Source of the DNA: Halobacteriovorax sp. GB3
GTDB lineage: Bacteria > Bdellovibrionota > Bacteriovoracia > Bacteriovoracales > Bacteriovoracaceae
Direction of reading: 5' to 3'
Length of the DNA stretch: 64,000 nt
Assembly (NCBI RefSeq): GCF_028649655.1
Contig: NZ_JAQSLN010000002.1
Coordinates: forward strand, 124,001-188,000
The notes below the pieces were generated by a model. It did not search any database and was not told the DNA's origin. It worked only from the letters and a program-made list of their open reading frames with translations. The translations under genes and the position numbers were made by a program. Shown one piece after another: positions 54,179 to 63,354 of the stretch (its first letter is position 1; every line of letters begins with the position of its first letter).

Positions 54179-55747
54179 GTGGAAAGTGTATTAGTTAATA
54201 GAAACGGTGATCCGATAACGTTTGAAGTGGATTATGACGCAATTGCAGAGATAAAACATTTAAGAGAAAGTGATCCGGAAAACTTCCCTAAGATTGGTAT
54301 CTTAGTTCTTACTTATAATACTTCAGGTCAAATACAAAACACACTTTCTAGAATCCCTAAAGGGATCTACGACATTGTAGATGAGATCTTTGTTTTTGAT
54401 AATTGTAGTCAGGACGATACTGTTGATAAAACGAAAGAATATATTCAGAAATGTGAATTTCGAGATAAATTTAAGCTTTTCTCTAACCCTCGAAATTTAG
54501 GTTATGGTGGCAATCAAAAGGCCGGCTATCAGTATGCCTTGCAAAATGAGTTTGATTATACTGTGATGCTTCATGGTGATGGGCAGTATTCTCCTGAAAT
54601 GTTACCGAAAATGATTCAACCCATTTTTAAAGAAAAGGCTGAAGTCGTTTTTGGTTCGCGCATGCTTAATAAAAAAGATGCGCTTTCTGGTGGGATGCCC
54701 CTTTATAAATGGCTTGGAAACACGGTTTTAACATCTTTTGAAAATATCGTTTTAGGTACAGCACTCTCTGAATTTCATTCGGGCTATAGAATGTACTCTT
54801 CTAATGTTTTAAAGAAAATACCATTTCAAGAGAATACTGATGATTGGCACTTCGATACTCAAATCATTATTCAGTGTCGTGCTTTAAATGTGAATATCAA
54901 TGAAATTCCAATTCAAACATATTATGGAGAAGAGGAGTGTAATGTTAATGGTATAAGTTATGCAATTTCTGTTTGTTTAGCTGTTCTTCAGTATCGTTTA
55001 CATCAACTTCATATTATTAGAAATTCGAGGTTTTTTATTGAAAGGGATGTTGTCTTTAGAAAGAAACTAAGTCGTTTTTCTGCTCATGAGATGATTCTAA
55101 AAAGAGTTAAAACCCCTGGAAACCTTTTGGATGTGAACTCTTCACATGGATTATTGAGAGCATCACTTGAGGAGAAGTCCCAGAAATATGATTCAGTGAT
55201 TGAAAAAAATGAAAAGAGCGCTCTAGAGAATTCTCTTCAAGCTGACTTTCTAAGTCGCGATTCACTTACAGAGGTTCTGAGGTTAACAGAGAGAAAGTAC
55301 GATTATATTGTAATGGCCGAAACAATTGAAAAATTTCGCTATCCAAAAGATGTCATTAATTGGACTTCTCAATTTATTAAAGAAGACGGTGAATTTGTTC
55401 TCGTAATCTCAAATATTGCACTTTGGTTTTATAGAATCTCCTTGCTTATTGGACGTTTTAATTATGGTGAGAAAGGGCCTCTATCTCATAATCATGTTCA
55501 TCTCTATACTAAAGATACTGCATTACAATTAATTCGTAGATCAGGGCTAGAAGTACTAGATGTAAAGTATTCGAACTTTCCATTTGAAGTTCTCTTTGAA
55601 TCGACAGGAAGTAGTAAAGTTATTAAATGTTTGGATTGGTTGTATTCTGGATTTGTAAAAGTTTGGCCTAAAGCATTTGCTTACCAATTTATTATTTCTG
55701 CGAGAACAGCTCAATTTAATTCAAAAATAGATGTAAAAGATGTTTAA
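54179..55747 (+). CDS. GT2 glycosyltransferase fused to a degenerate methyltransferase-like domain
   Basis: Encodes 522 aa with a GTG start; the ribosome binding site is weak. Residues about 40-285 are a DPM1-like GT2 domain: ILVLTYNTS, FVFDNCSQDDT, the DxD-type MLHGDGQYSPEM, and SEFHSGYRMYSS. Residues about 305-500 follow a class I methyltransferase layout, with LLDVNSSHGLL in the motif I place, ALENSLQADF, YDYIVMAETIEKF and FVLVISN. The glycine signature is lost, so the SAM site may be dead or altered. The 3' end overlaps the next membrane protein gene by 8 bases. Confidence 0.8.
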   Translation: MESVLVNRNGDPITFEVDYDAIAEIKHLRESDPENFPKIGILVLTYNTSGQIQNTLSRIPKGIYDIVDEIFVFDNCSQDDTVDKTKEYIQKCEFRDKFKLFSNPRNLGYGGNQKAGYQYALQNEFDYTVMLHGDGQYSPEMLPKMIQPIFKEKAEVVFGSRMLNKKDALSGGMPLYKWLGNTVLTSFENIVLGTALSEFHSGYRMYSSNVLKKIPFQENTDDWHFDTQIIIQCRALNVNINEIPIQTYYGEEECNVNGISYAISVCLAVLQYRLHQLHIIRNSRFFIERDVVFRKKLSRFSAHEMILKRVKTPGNLLDVNSSHGLLRASLEEKSQKYDSVIEKNEKSALENSLQADFLSRDSLTEVLRLTERKYDYIVMAETIEKFRYPKDVINWTSQFIKEDGEFVLVISNIALWFYRISLLIGRFNYGEKGPLSHNHVHLYTKDTALQLIRRSGLEVLDVKYSNFPFEVLFESTGSSKVIKCLDWLYSGFVKVWPKAFAYQFIISARTAQFNSKIDVKDV

Positions 55748-57398
55748 CAAAGAGAATATACAAAGAATTCTCTTTGTATTACTTACGACATTAACGGTCT
55801 TTATTTTATCTCGTAGTCATTATCATATACCTTCATATGGTAAATATAGACATGCAACGAGTGATAGTGTTTTGATGTTATCTATTCAATCTGCTAATGA
55901 AGTAAAAAGCTCAAAAGGCGAATTACATCGTTACAGAGATGCCAGATTAGATCAGAGATACGAAGTCGAATCTAAAATATTTAACGTTATGACTTCTTTT
56001 TCAAAGAAAACTGGAATCGATAAATATAAGGTTTCAAAAGTTTTTGCTAGTAGTATCTGGGTTAGTACAGTCTTAATCATTTCGTTGATTGTTTTACATT
56101 TCTTTGGTCCAACGCTTTTTGGTTTTATGAGTGTTGTAACACTTTCTCAATCAGCTTACTTTAACTGGTTAAGATATGAGACTTATGTTCCAAAAATGTT
56201 CGGTTTTATGTTTTTTCCAGTATCATTTTATTACTTTGTAAAATTAAATAAGTCTAAAACAGATCACTTACTCGCTTTTTTATGTATTACGATTGCTCTC
56301 TATCTCTATCCTGTTAGTGTTGTTTACTATTTGCCGCTCTTATATGGAACTTTGATTCTTCTGTATCTCATACATAATTTTAAGGCCCCGTTTAAGAACC
56401 TAAGAGAACTTCTTTCTCAAACTTTATTTGTCATCTACTCGATGGTTGTATTTCTATGTTTTAAAAAGCCTGGTGGATTAAACAAGGTTGTTGAAAAGAA
56501 TATTGCAGAACTTGTCTATCGAGCTCACGTTTTTAATGAAGACGTTTTCTATGAGATTCTTTCTTATCATGCTCCATACTTAGTTATAACTGTTGTAATT
56601 GTTCTTTTTTGGTTTCTTACTCGAAAGAAGGAAAGTAAAAACTACTTTTTGGAGAATCGAGTCGTTTGTTTTGGCATTCTTTTTTATGTTGCTTCGTTAA
56701 TTTATTCCCTCGTTATGCATTATTTTGCCGACCGTGTAGGATTCATTAGGTTAACTTGGCTATGGAGAAGTTATTACTATAGTTTCTTTGTTATCGTATT
56801 TTCTTGGCTTGTCTTCTTAAAGAGAAAAGATCTGGAAGATAGAAAGCAGAAGATGATTGTCGCGATTGTCATTCCCATTCTTATTATTCTAGCGATGACA
56901 AAGTGGAGATTTACTCCGGCCACAACACAAATTAAGAAGTCTTTATCTGACTATAAAGGATATTTCTTAGATAAAGTTAAAGTCACGGAACAAGATAGAG
57001 AGTATCAAAAGATTAAGCCTGTTATAGAGTTCGTAAATAAAACTCCTCGAGAGTTTACATATTTGATGCCAAGAAGAAATACATACTCTTGGATTGATGC
57101 TATTTTTGAATTTGAGACTAATCGATATGCTTATTTTGGCTCTTTAGAGAGAACTTTCTTTGTTGGAGAGTCTGAGGAGACTTATGAATATGCTGAAAAA
57201 ATATTAATTCTTGATGAACTATATGCGTTAAGTCCTAAGAATCAAGTTTTTATTGATAAGCTTAAGGATTTTATGAATAAAGATAAGATTTCTCACGCGA
57301 TTATTAGTAAGCAAGATATTAACGATTTAGATCTAGCACTATATAATGAGCTCATTGAATATGAAGACGAAAACTGGGTAATTTTGAAATTAAATTAA
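55740..57398 (+). CDS. Polytopic membrane protein, GT-C-like, paralogue of 20657-22321
   Basis: Encodes 552 aa with about 11 membrane helices and a soluble C-terminal domain. It shares with the 554-aa protein at 20657-22321 the motifs HATSDSVLML, YFNWLRYET, PKMFGFMFFP, KNIAELVY and MPRRNTYSW followed by LERTFFVG. The two are clear homologues in the same cluster with the same length. It may act as a periplasmic glycosyltransferase working with the upstream GT2 protein, whose DPM1-like domain could make its polyprenyl-phosphate sugar donor. That link is inference. Confidence 0.7.
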   Translation: MFNKENIQRILFVLLTTLTVFILSRSHYHIPSYGKYRHATSDSVLMLSIQSANEVKSSKGELHRYRDARLDQRYEVESKIFNVMTSFSKKTGIDKYKVSKVFASSIWVSTVLIISLIVLHFFGPTLFGFMSVVTLSQSAYFNWLRYETYVPKMFGFMFFPVSFYYFVKLNKSKTDHLLAFLCITIALYLYPVSVVYYLPLLYGTLILLYLIHNFKAPFKNLRELLSQTLFVIYSMVVFLCFKKPGGLNKVVEKNIAELVYRAHVFNEDVFYEILSYHAPYLVITVVIVLFWFLTRKKESKNYFLENRVVCFGILFYVASLIYSLVMHYFADRVGFIRLTWLWRSYYYSFFVIVFSWLVFLKRKDLEDRKQKMIVAIVIPILIILAMTKWRFTPATTQIKKSLSDYKGYFLDKVKVTEQDREYQKIKPVIEFVNKTPREFTYLMPRRNTYSWIDAIFEFETNRYAYFGSLERTFFVGESEETYEYAEKILILDELYALSPKNQVFIDKLKDFMNKDKISHAIISKQDINDLDLALYNELIEYEDENWVILKLN

Positions 57399-57410
57399 AA
57401 GGAAATATAA

Positions 57411-58703
57411 ATGAGAGAGAAGGTTTTATCAGCGACTGGTGAGTATTACGATTCACTTGAAAAAAGAAACATTATTCCTGGAGAAAGTTATATCCCTGTA
57501 TCGGGTAAAGTTCTTGATAAAGAGGATCTTCTCGCTCTTGTGGATAGCTCTCTTGATATGTGGCTAACAGCTGGACGTTTCGCGCACAAATTCGAAAAAG
57601 AATTTGCTGAGAAAATGGATCAGAGATATTGCCTGTTGGTGAACTCAGGCTCATCGGCTAACCTTGTTGCTTTTGCAGCTTTAACATCACCAAAATTAGG
57701 CGATAGAAGAATTCAGGCCGGTGATGAAGTTATTACTGTTGCAGCAGGTTTCCCAACAACTGTTAACCCAATCGTACAATATGGTTGTGTTCCCGTTTTT
57801 GTTGATGTTGAACTTGGAACATATGAAATCGATCTTAAAGAAATGGAAAAAGCTCTAAGTGATAAAACCAAAGCAATTATGATTGCACATACTCTTGGAA
57901 ATACTTTTAAAGTTAAAGAAGTTAAAGAATTCTGTGAGAAACACAATCTTTGGCTAATTGAAGATTGCTGTGATGCTGTTGGTGCAACGTACGATGGTAA
58001 GCAGATTGGAACTTATGGTGACCTTGCTACTGTTTCGTTTTACCCGGCCCATCATATGACTATGGGTGAAGGGGGAGCAGTTCTAACAAACTCAGCAAAA
58101 CTTAAAAAATTAGCAGAATCAATGCGTGACTGGGGAAGAGATTGTTGGTGCCCTCCTGGAAAGGATGATACTTGTAATAATCGATTCAATATGCAGCTTG
58201 GGGATCTTCCTAAAGGCTATGATCACAAATATATTTATTCTCATGTCGGATATAATCTAAAAGTCTCTGATATGCAGGCGGCTATTGGCTGTACTCAACT
58301 TAAGAAGCTTGATCAGTTTATTGAAAAAAGAGTTTCAAACTTTAATTACTTAAAAGAAAAATTGAAACCACTTGAAGAATTTCTAATCTTGCCTGAAGCA
58401 ACTCCGAATTCAACACCAAGTTGGTTTGGTTTTCCAATTACTGTAAAAGAAAATTCTCCCATGAAAAGAAGTGAGCTAACTGTTTTTCTTGAGAAGAATA
58501 AAATAGGAACACGTCTTTTATTCGGTGGAAGTCTTTTAAAACAGCCTCTTTATCAGGGTATTGAGAAGAGAGTTATAGGTGAATTACCAAATACAGAAAG
58601 AATTATGAATGATACTTTTTGGGTAGGTGTATGGCCTGGACTTGAAGAAAAACATTTAGATTATATTGCAAGCACAATGTCTAGAGCATTAGGAGTTCTA
58701 TAG
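57411..58703 (+). CDS. rfbH: CDP-4-keto-6-deoxyglucose 3-dehydrase (RfbH/DdhC, E1)
   Basis: Encodes 430 aa, the usual RfbH length. It has a DegT fold, but the Schiff-base Lys is replaced by His ([14 protein letters not shown], His214-His215), the hallmark of the PMP-dependent dehydrases. The [2Fe-2S] cysteines are present: Cys245 and Cys247 (DCWCPPG), Cys255 (TCNN), and Cys186/Cys187 near [10 protein letters not shown]. It removes the C3 hydroxyl, with electrons from the E3 reductase (RfbI), and so commits the CDP-sugar to 3,6-dideoxyhexose. No rfbI gene is in the window. It touches rfbF at its 3' end (TAGTG). Confidence 0.95.
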   Translation: MREKVLSATGEYYDSLEKRNIIPGESYIPVSGKVLDKEDLLALVDSSLDMWLTAGRFAHKFEKEFAEKMDQRYCLLVNSGSSANLVAFAALTSPKLGDRRIQAGDEVITVAAGFPTTVNPIVQYGCVPVFVDVELGTYEIDLKEMEKALSDKTKAIMIAHTLGNTFKVKEVKEFCEKHNLWLIEDCCDAVGATYDGKQIGTYGDLATVSFYPAHHMTMGEGGAVLTNSAKLKKLAESMRDWGRDCWCPPGKDDTCNNRFNMQLGDLPKGYDHKYIYSHVGYNLKVSDMQAAIGCTQLKKLDQFIEKRVSNFNYLKEKLKPLEEFLILPEATPNSTPSWFGFPITVKENSPMKRSELTVFLEKNKIGTRLLFGGSLLKQPLYQGIEKRVIGELPNTERIMNDTFWVGVWPGLEEKHLDYIASTMSRALGVL

Positions 58704-59473
58704 TGAAAGTCTTATTATTAGCAGGTGGATTTGGAACAAGGATTAGTGAGGAATCAAATTTAAAGCCTAAGCCAATGATTGAAATTGGTGGAATGCCAAT
58801 TCTTTGGCATATTATGAAGATTTACTCGTCATATGGCTTTAATGACTTTGTTATCCTTTGTGGGTACAAAGGCTATTATATAAAAGAATACTTTGCTAAT
58901 TATTTCCTACATAGATCAGATGTAACAATTAATTTAGAAGATAACTCACTAGAAGTTCATAAAACGTTTTCTGAAAATTGGAAGATCACCCTTATTGACA
59001 CCGGCTTAAATACAATGACTGGTGGAAGAGTGAAAAGAGCAAAAGATTACATTAATAATGAACCTTTTATGCTTACTTATGGTGATGGTGTTTCAAATGT
59101 TAATGTTAAAGAATTAGTTGATTTCCATAAAAGTCACGGAAAGCATATGACAGTCACAACGGTTCAACCTGATGGGCGTTTCGGTGCGATTGAAATGAAT
59201 GATGAAGGAAGCGTTTCAAAATTTTTGGAAAAACCTAAAGGTGATGGTGGTTGGATTAATGGAGGTTTCTTCGTTTGTCAGCCAGAAGTGATTGATTACA
59301 TCGAAAATGATTCTACTATTTTTGAAAAAGATCCAATGGAGAATTTGGCAAAAGATTCTCAAATTATGGCCTATAAGCATGATGGATTTTGGAAGCCAAT
59401 GGATACGCTAAGGGATAAAAACCAACTTAGCGGCATGTGGGAAAATGACAAGGCTCCTTGGAAAATTTGGTGA
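58703..59473 (+). CDS. rfbF: Glucose-1-phosphate cytidylyltransferase (RfbF/DdhA)
   Basis: Encodes 256 aa with a GTG start overlapping the rfbH stop. The nucleotidyltransferase signature LAGGFGTRISEESNLKPKP and GGMPILWHIMKIY are at the N-terminus, and TYGDGVSNV and GRFGAIEM are family-typical. It makes CDP-glucose from CTP and glucose-1-phosphate, the entry to CDP-3,6-dideoxyhexoses. It lies between rfbH and rfbG (3 bases before the latter) in a clear pathway operon. Confidence 0.96.
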   Translation: MKVLLLAGGFGTRISEESNLKPKPMIEIGGMPILWHIMKIYSSYGFNDFVILCGYKGYYIKEYFANYFLHRSDVTINLEDNSLEVHKTFSENWKITLIDTGLNTMTGGRVKRAKDYINNEPFMLTYGDGVSNVNVKELVDFHKSHGKHMTVTTVQPDGRFGAIEMNDEGSVSKFLEKPKGDGGWINGGFFVCQPEVIDYIENDSTIFEKDPMENLAKDSQIMAYKHDGFWKPMDTLRDKNQLSGMWENDKAPWKIW

Positions 59474-59476
59474 TTT

Positions 59477-60547
59477 ATGAGTTTAAAAGCTTTCTATAAG
59501 GGAAAAAGAGTACTTGTTACTGGTCATACTGGCTTTAAAGGTAGTTGGCTTGTTCAGTGGTTAGATAAAATGGACAGTGAAATCTGTGCGATCTCATTGG
59601 AGCCAGCTGAAGATAATCACTTTGAACGTCTTAATTTAGATATTGAGTCTCATTATCTAAATATTAATGATGCTCAAAAAATTGATGAAGTCATAAGTGC
59701 TTTTAAGCCTGAGATCGTTTTTCATTTGGCCGCACAAGCATTAGTTCAATATTCTTATAAAAATCCTGTAGAAACTTATCAAACAAATGTCATCGGAACA
59801 ATGAATGTCTATGAGGCCTGTAGAAGAGTTGGATCAGTTAAATCAATCGTAAGTATTACTACTGATAAGTGTTATGAGAATATGGAATGGGAATGGGGTT
59901 ATCGTGAAAATGATAGACTTGGCGGACATGATCCATATAGCTCATCGAAAGCTTGTACTGAGATAATGACATCTAGTTATATTCGCTCATTTTTTAATTT
60001 AGATAATTACGGTAAAGACCACAATACCCTTATTACAACTGTTAGAGCAGGAAATGTAATCGGCGGTGGTGATTGGGCCGAAAATAGAATCATTCCTGAT
60101 ATTGTAAGGGCCACGGTAAAGAATGAAGCTGTTGAGATTAGAAATCCTTCAGCGGTGAGACCTTGGCAACATGTTCTAGAACCGCTTCTAGGATATTTGA
60201 AGTTAGGAGCGCTTTTATATGAAGGTAAAAAAGAATTTGCTACTTCTTGGAACTTTGGACCAAGTGCAGATTCAACTCTGACAGTTCTTGAGCTTACTGA
60301 AATCTTTCAAAAATATTGGGAAGATGTACGGTTCAATTTACATAAGTCTAATGAGTTTAGGCATGAAGCGAATCTTTTGATGCTTGATTGCTCAAAAGCA
60401 AGAAAGTTTCTTAAATGGGGAGAAATGCTTGGTGCCGAAAAGACAATTGAATGGACTGTTGAGTGGTATAAAGAATTTTATAAGAATGGAAAAATAATAA
60501 CACATCATCAAATTGATGAATTCATGAGTCAGTATGGAATTTCATAA
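59477..60547 (+). CDS. rfbG: CDP-glucose 4,6-dehydratase (RfbG/DdhB)
   Basis: Encodes 356 aa. It has TGHTGFKGSWL (Rossmann), HLAAQALVQYSY, TTDKCYEN, the family-specific WGYRENDRLGGHDPYSSSK, with Y-x3-K, and AGNVIGGGDWA. It converts CDP-glucose to CDP-4-keto-6-deoxyglucose, the substrate of RfbH. It overlaps the RmlC-like gene by 14 bases. Confidence 0.96.
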   Translation: MSLKAFYKGKRVLVTGHTGFKGSWLVQWLDKMDSEICAISLEPAEDNHFERLNLDIESHYLNINDAQKIDEVISAFKPEIVFHLAAQALVQYSYKNPVETYQTNVIGTMNVYEACRRVGSVKSIVSITTDKCYENMEWEWGYRENDRLGGHDPYSSSKACTEIMTSSYIRSFFNLDNYGKDHNTLITTVRAGNVIGGGDWAENRIIPDIVRATVKNEAVEIRNPSAVRPWQHVLEPLLGYLKLGALLYEGKKEFATSWNFGPSADSTLTVLELTEIFQKYWEDVRFNLHKSNEFRHEANLLMLDCSKARKFLKWGEMLGAEKTIEWTVEWYKEFYKNGKIITHHQIDEFMSQYGIS

Positions 60548-61082
60548 ATCTAAAATAGAAAACTTATATCTTATTAAGCCTTTTCATCATGCAGATAATA
60601 GAGGCGCATTTATCAAACCTTTTGATGAGAAAAAGATTTTAGAGATTGATCCGACATTTAAATTAAGAGAATGTTATTTTTCGATTTCTCAAAAAAATGT
60701 TATTCGAGGTATGCACTTCCAAGTTCCAGAACATAATGTATCTAAAATCGTTTATGTTGCAAGAGGCGCAGTTAAGGATGTCGTACTTGATTTAAGAAAA
60801 GATTCCAAAACTTATGGTGAATATGAAGTCTTTGAATTGAGTGAATCAAATAGAGATATGCTTTATGTTCCAGAGGGGTGCGCTCATGGATTTCTCTCTT
60901 TAGAAGACAATACTCAAATGACTTATTTTCAGTCCTTACCATTTGATAAAGAGTGTGATGCAGGAATTCACTTTGGATCTTTTGGTTACGATTGGGGTAT
61001 TGCGGAAGAACAATTAATCTTTTCAGACAGAGATGCAGGTCTTCCTAAATTATCTGATTTTGATTCACCATTTCTCTTGTAG
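60534..61082 (+). CDS. RmlC-like sugar epimerase, candidate CDP-3,6-dideoxyhexulose 5-epimerase (AscE-type)
   Basis: Encodes 182 aa, the RmlC/AscE length. The cupin motifs are IRGMHFQVPEH (catalytic His region, about residues 56-66), LDLRKDSKTYGEY and LYVPEGCAHGF. Its immediate place after rfbH-rfbF-rfbG, rather than in the rml operon at the left end, argues that it acts on the CDP-dideoxyhexulose, as AscE does in the ascarylose pathway. It could still be an ordinary RmlC paralogue. The 3' end overlaps a convergent membrane protein gene by 18 bases. Confidence 0.8.
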   Translation: MEFHKSKIENLYLIKPFHHADNRGAFIKPFDEKKILEIDPTFKLRECYFSISQKNVIRGMHFQVPEHNVSKIVYVARGAVKDVVLDLRKDSKTYGEYEVFELSESNRDMLYVPEGCAHGFLSLEDNTQMTYFQSLPFDKECDAGIHFGSFGYDWGIAEEQLIFSDRDAGLPKLSDFDSPFLL

Positions 61083-62390
61083 TTGAGAAGGCTTATAAAT
61101 CAGCAGAATTATCGCACATATCGTTAGTGGGAAAGCTGATATCGTAAAAAAGCTTCTTGAGATATAGAAGTCTAAAAGTCCATCACCCCAATTGATCTTA
61201 TTGAATATAAAAACGAGAAAGCAGATAAAGAGTGGGTGATAGATTTTCTTTGTTAAAAAGAAAGCATCGTTTAAGATAGCCAGCAGGCCTGCAAGTATGA
61301 GGGCCAAAAAACATCCAAACAAATTGTAGTGGAAATAGCCATCAGAGATAAGAGTAATTCCTGAGCTATGTGTTGTTGTGTCTTTTGATTTATCAACTTC
61401 TACTGTATGAAATTCAACTGAGCTCATTTTACGTAGTACTTCTTTGTTCTCTGTTTTTTCTTTTGATTGAATAATTTTATTGAGAACAAGCCCTTCAGCA
61501 AAAACTCTCGTGTACATAGTCGTCACAGTTTTAAGAGAGAACGTCTTAGCAATACTTGGTTTACTCTGAGAAGAGTCGACTTTAGATACTTCAAGATTTC
61601 TAAAAAAATCTCCAATAAAGAATGTTAAGAGGATTCCTGGTACGATGAAAAAGAGTGGTGCAATTCTTCTGGCCGTTAATTTAAAGTTAAGGGCATAGAA
61701 ACAGAGTAGCGGGAGTGAATTGAAAAATACGACTCCGCGACTTCCGCGAGCATACATCTCGACGCAGCTCCAAGCAATATAGAAAACTGTCGGTAAAATG
61801 GCCTTGAACTTCCCCGACTTGTGAGCTATCGAAGCGATGAGTGAGCAAAGAATGAGAGGTAGTACCATAATTCTTGTAATATTCAGTGCTGGCTCAAGCT
61901 TGAAGGGAAGAACCGGATGTGGAACACCCATTTTCGTAATGCCGAGTTTGTAGCTTATGATCGTAAGAACGACTGCAAGTGCTGTCATTGAGTAAAAAGA
62001 TAAAAAATAAAAAGACTGAGAATTTTTAAATTCTAATCGAAGTTCATTCTTGGGCAATTTACCTTTTAGTACTTTTAGAGCAAGAAGAGCGATGGGAATC
62101 ATTGATAAGGAAATGATTGAGTTTGAATGTATATCGATATTTTCAAAATACGAGTAGAGAACGAGTGTTGGAAATGATGAAAGTTCTAAGAAGATATATG
62201 TGAAGATCAGTGTAAGATCACTGCTTAAGTGGATTCTTTTTAATAGAAGCCATCTCATAACAATAGAAAGAAGAACTATTGGTGCAATGATGAAACTATC
62301 TTTGATATGTGAATAAGAAATAAATAACTGAACAACTGAAATAAATACGAAAAAAAGTAATTTACTGAGTTGTTGATATTTATTGTTCAT
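61065..62390 (-). CDS. Polytopic membrane protein, candidate O-antigen polymerase (Wzy)
   Basis: Encodes 441 aa with about 12 membrane helices. The large loop (about residues 265-355) holds basic and acidic residues, and SRGVVFFNSLPLLCFYAL lies in the middle. The layout fits the poorly conserved O-antigen polymerase families, and the gene sits within a sugar-biosynthesis region. It is the only minus-strand gene in the right 10 kb. It has neither the HNNYL motif nor the clear C-terminal Wzy_C signature of the two ligase-like proteins, so it is the best candidate for a true Wzy. Confidence 0.55.
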   Translation of the reverse strand: MNNKYQQLSKLLFFVFISVVQLFISYSHIKDSFIIAPIVLLSIVMRWLLLKRIHLSSDLTLIFTYIFLELSSFPTLVLYSYFENIDIHSNSIISLSMIPIALLALKVLKGKLPKNELRLEFKNSQSFYFLSFYSMTALAVVLTIISYKLGITKMGVPHPVLPFKLEPALNITRIMVLPLILCSLIASIAHKSGKFKAILPTVFYIAWSCVEMYARGSRGVVFFNSLPLLCFYALNFKLTARRIAPLFFIVPGILLTFFIGDFFRNLEVSKVDSSQSKPSIAKTFSLKTVTTMYTRVFAEGLVLNKIIQSKEKTENKEVLRKMSSVEFHTVEVDKSKDTTTHSSGITLISDGYFHYNLFGCFLALILAGLLAILNDAFFLTKKIYHPLFICFLVFIFNKINWGDGLLDFYISRSFFTISAFPLTICAIILLIYKPSQLQEKW

Positions 62391-62457
62391 GAATATAGCC
62401 TGATTTCATATAATTGAATATTCTAGATGAAGTAACTAATAAATAAAAGAGATATGT

Positions 62458-63354
62458 ATGAACATTTTGGTAACTGGTGCAACAGGTTTCATTGGAAACC
62501 ACGTTGTAAAAGAACTTTTAAAGAGTCAATTTAACGTTTATTGTTTGGTGCGAAGCAGTAGTTCTGTAGGAACTCTTGAGAAAGAGGGTGCTAAAGTCGT
62601 CTGTAGAGAAGATATTGATTTAGTCCAATTTTTAAAAGAGAATGAAATTGAAGGAATCATTCACCTGGCTTCACTCTTTTTATCAGCTCATAAGTCTGAA
62701 GATATCGCTCCTCTTGTAAATTCAAATATTTTGTTTGGACTAGAACTTTTAGAAGCATCTAGCAAATCTTCTGTTAAATGGTTTCTTAACACAGGAACTT
62801 TTTGGCAGCACTATAATGATGCGGCGTATTCACCCGTAAATCTTTACGCGGCTACAAAACAGGCATTTGAAGATTTAATGAAATATTACACTGAAACAAA
62901 TCAAATTATGGGGGTCACTTTGAAGTTGAGTGATTCTTATGGGCCAGGAGATACGAGAAAAAAGATTTTCAAGTTATTTCATGAGATGGCCGAGAGTGGT
63001 TCTTCGCTAGATATGTCAGCAGGAGAGCAGAAAATATCTATTAATTATATCGATGATATTGTTAGTGCATTTATTAAATTAACAAACTTGCTAATTAGTG
63101 AAAGTCCTCTCGTGAAAAATGGCGAAGATTTTAATGTTACTTCAAGTGAGGTTATGTCATTGAAAAATATAGCCAAGCTCTTTGAGGAAGTTTGCGGTAA
63201 AAAGCTCAATATCAATTGGGGCTTGAGAGAATATAGAGAAAGAGAAGTTATGATTCCTTGGACTGATCAAAAGGTGGTTCCCGGTTGGGAGCAGAAATTT
63301 AGTTTAAAAGAGGGGATTAAAGAATATTTGAAAGGAGAATCGTTTGATTCCTAA
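62458..63354 (+). CDS. SDR reductase, CDP-paratose synthase/AscF-like
   Basis: Encodes 298 aa. It has TGATGFIGNHV (Rossmann), TGTFWQHYNDAAY, and YAATKQAFEDL (Y-x3-K). The TFWQHY and LYAATKQAFED segments are typical of CDP-3,6-dideoxyhexose synthases (RfbS/Prt and related), which reduce the C4 ketone in the final step. With the adjacent 5-epimerase the product would be an L-sugar such as CDP-ascarylose; without it, paratose or abequose. It overlaps a partial GT2 gene by 11 bases. Confidence 0.85.
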   Translation: MNILVTGATGFIGNHVVKELLKSQFNVYCLVRSSSSVGTLEKEGAKVVCREDIDLVQFLKENEIEGIIHLASLFLSAHKSEDIAPLVNSNILFGLELLEASSKSSVKWFLNTGTFWQHYNDAAYSPVNLYAATKQAFEDLMKYYTETNQIMGVTLKLSDSYGPGDTRKKIFKLFHEMAESGSSLDMSAGEQKISINYIDDIVSAFIKLTNLLISESPLVKNGEDFNVTSSEVMSLKNIAKLFEEVCGKKLNINWGLREYREREVMIPWTDQKVVPGWEQKFSLKEGIKEYLKGESFDS

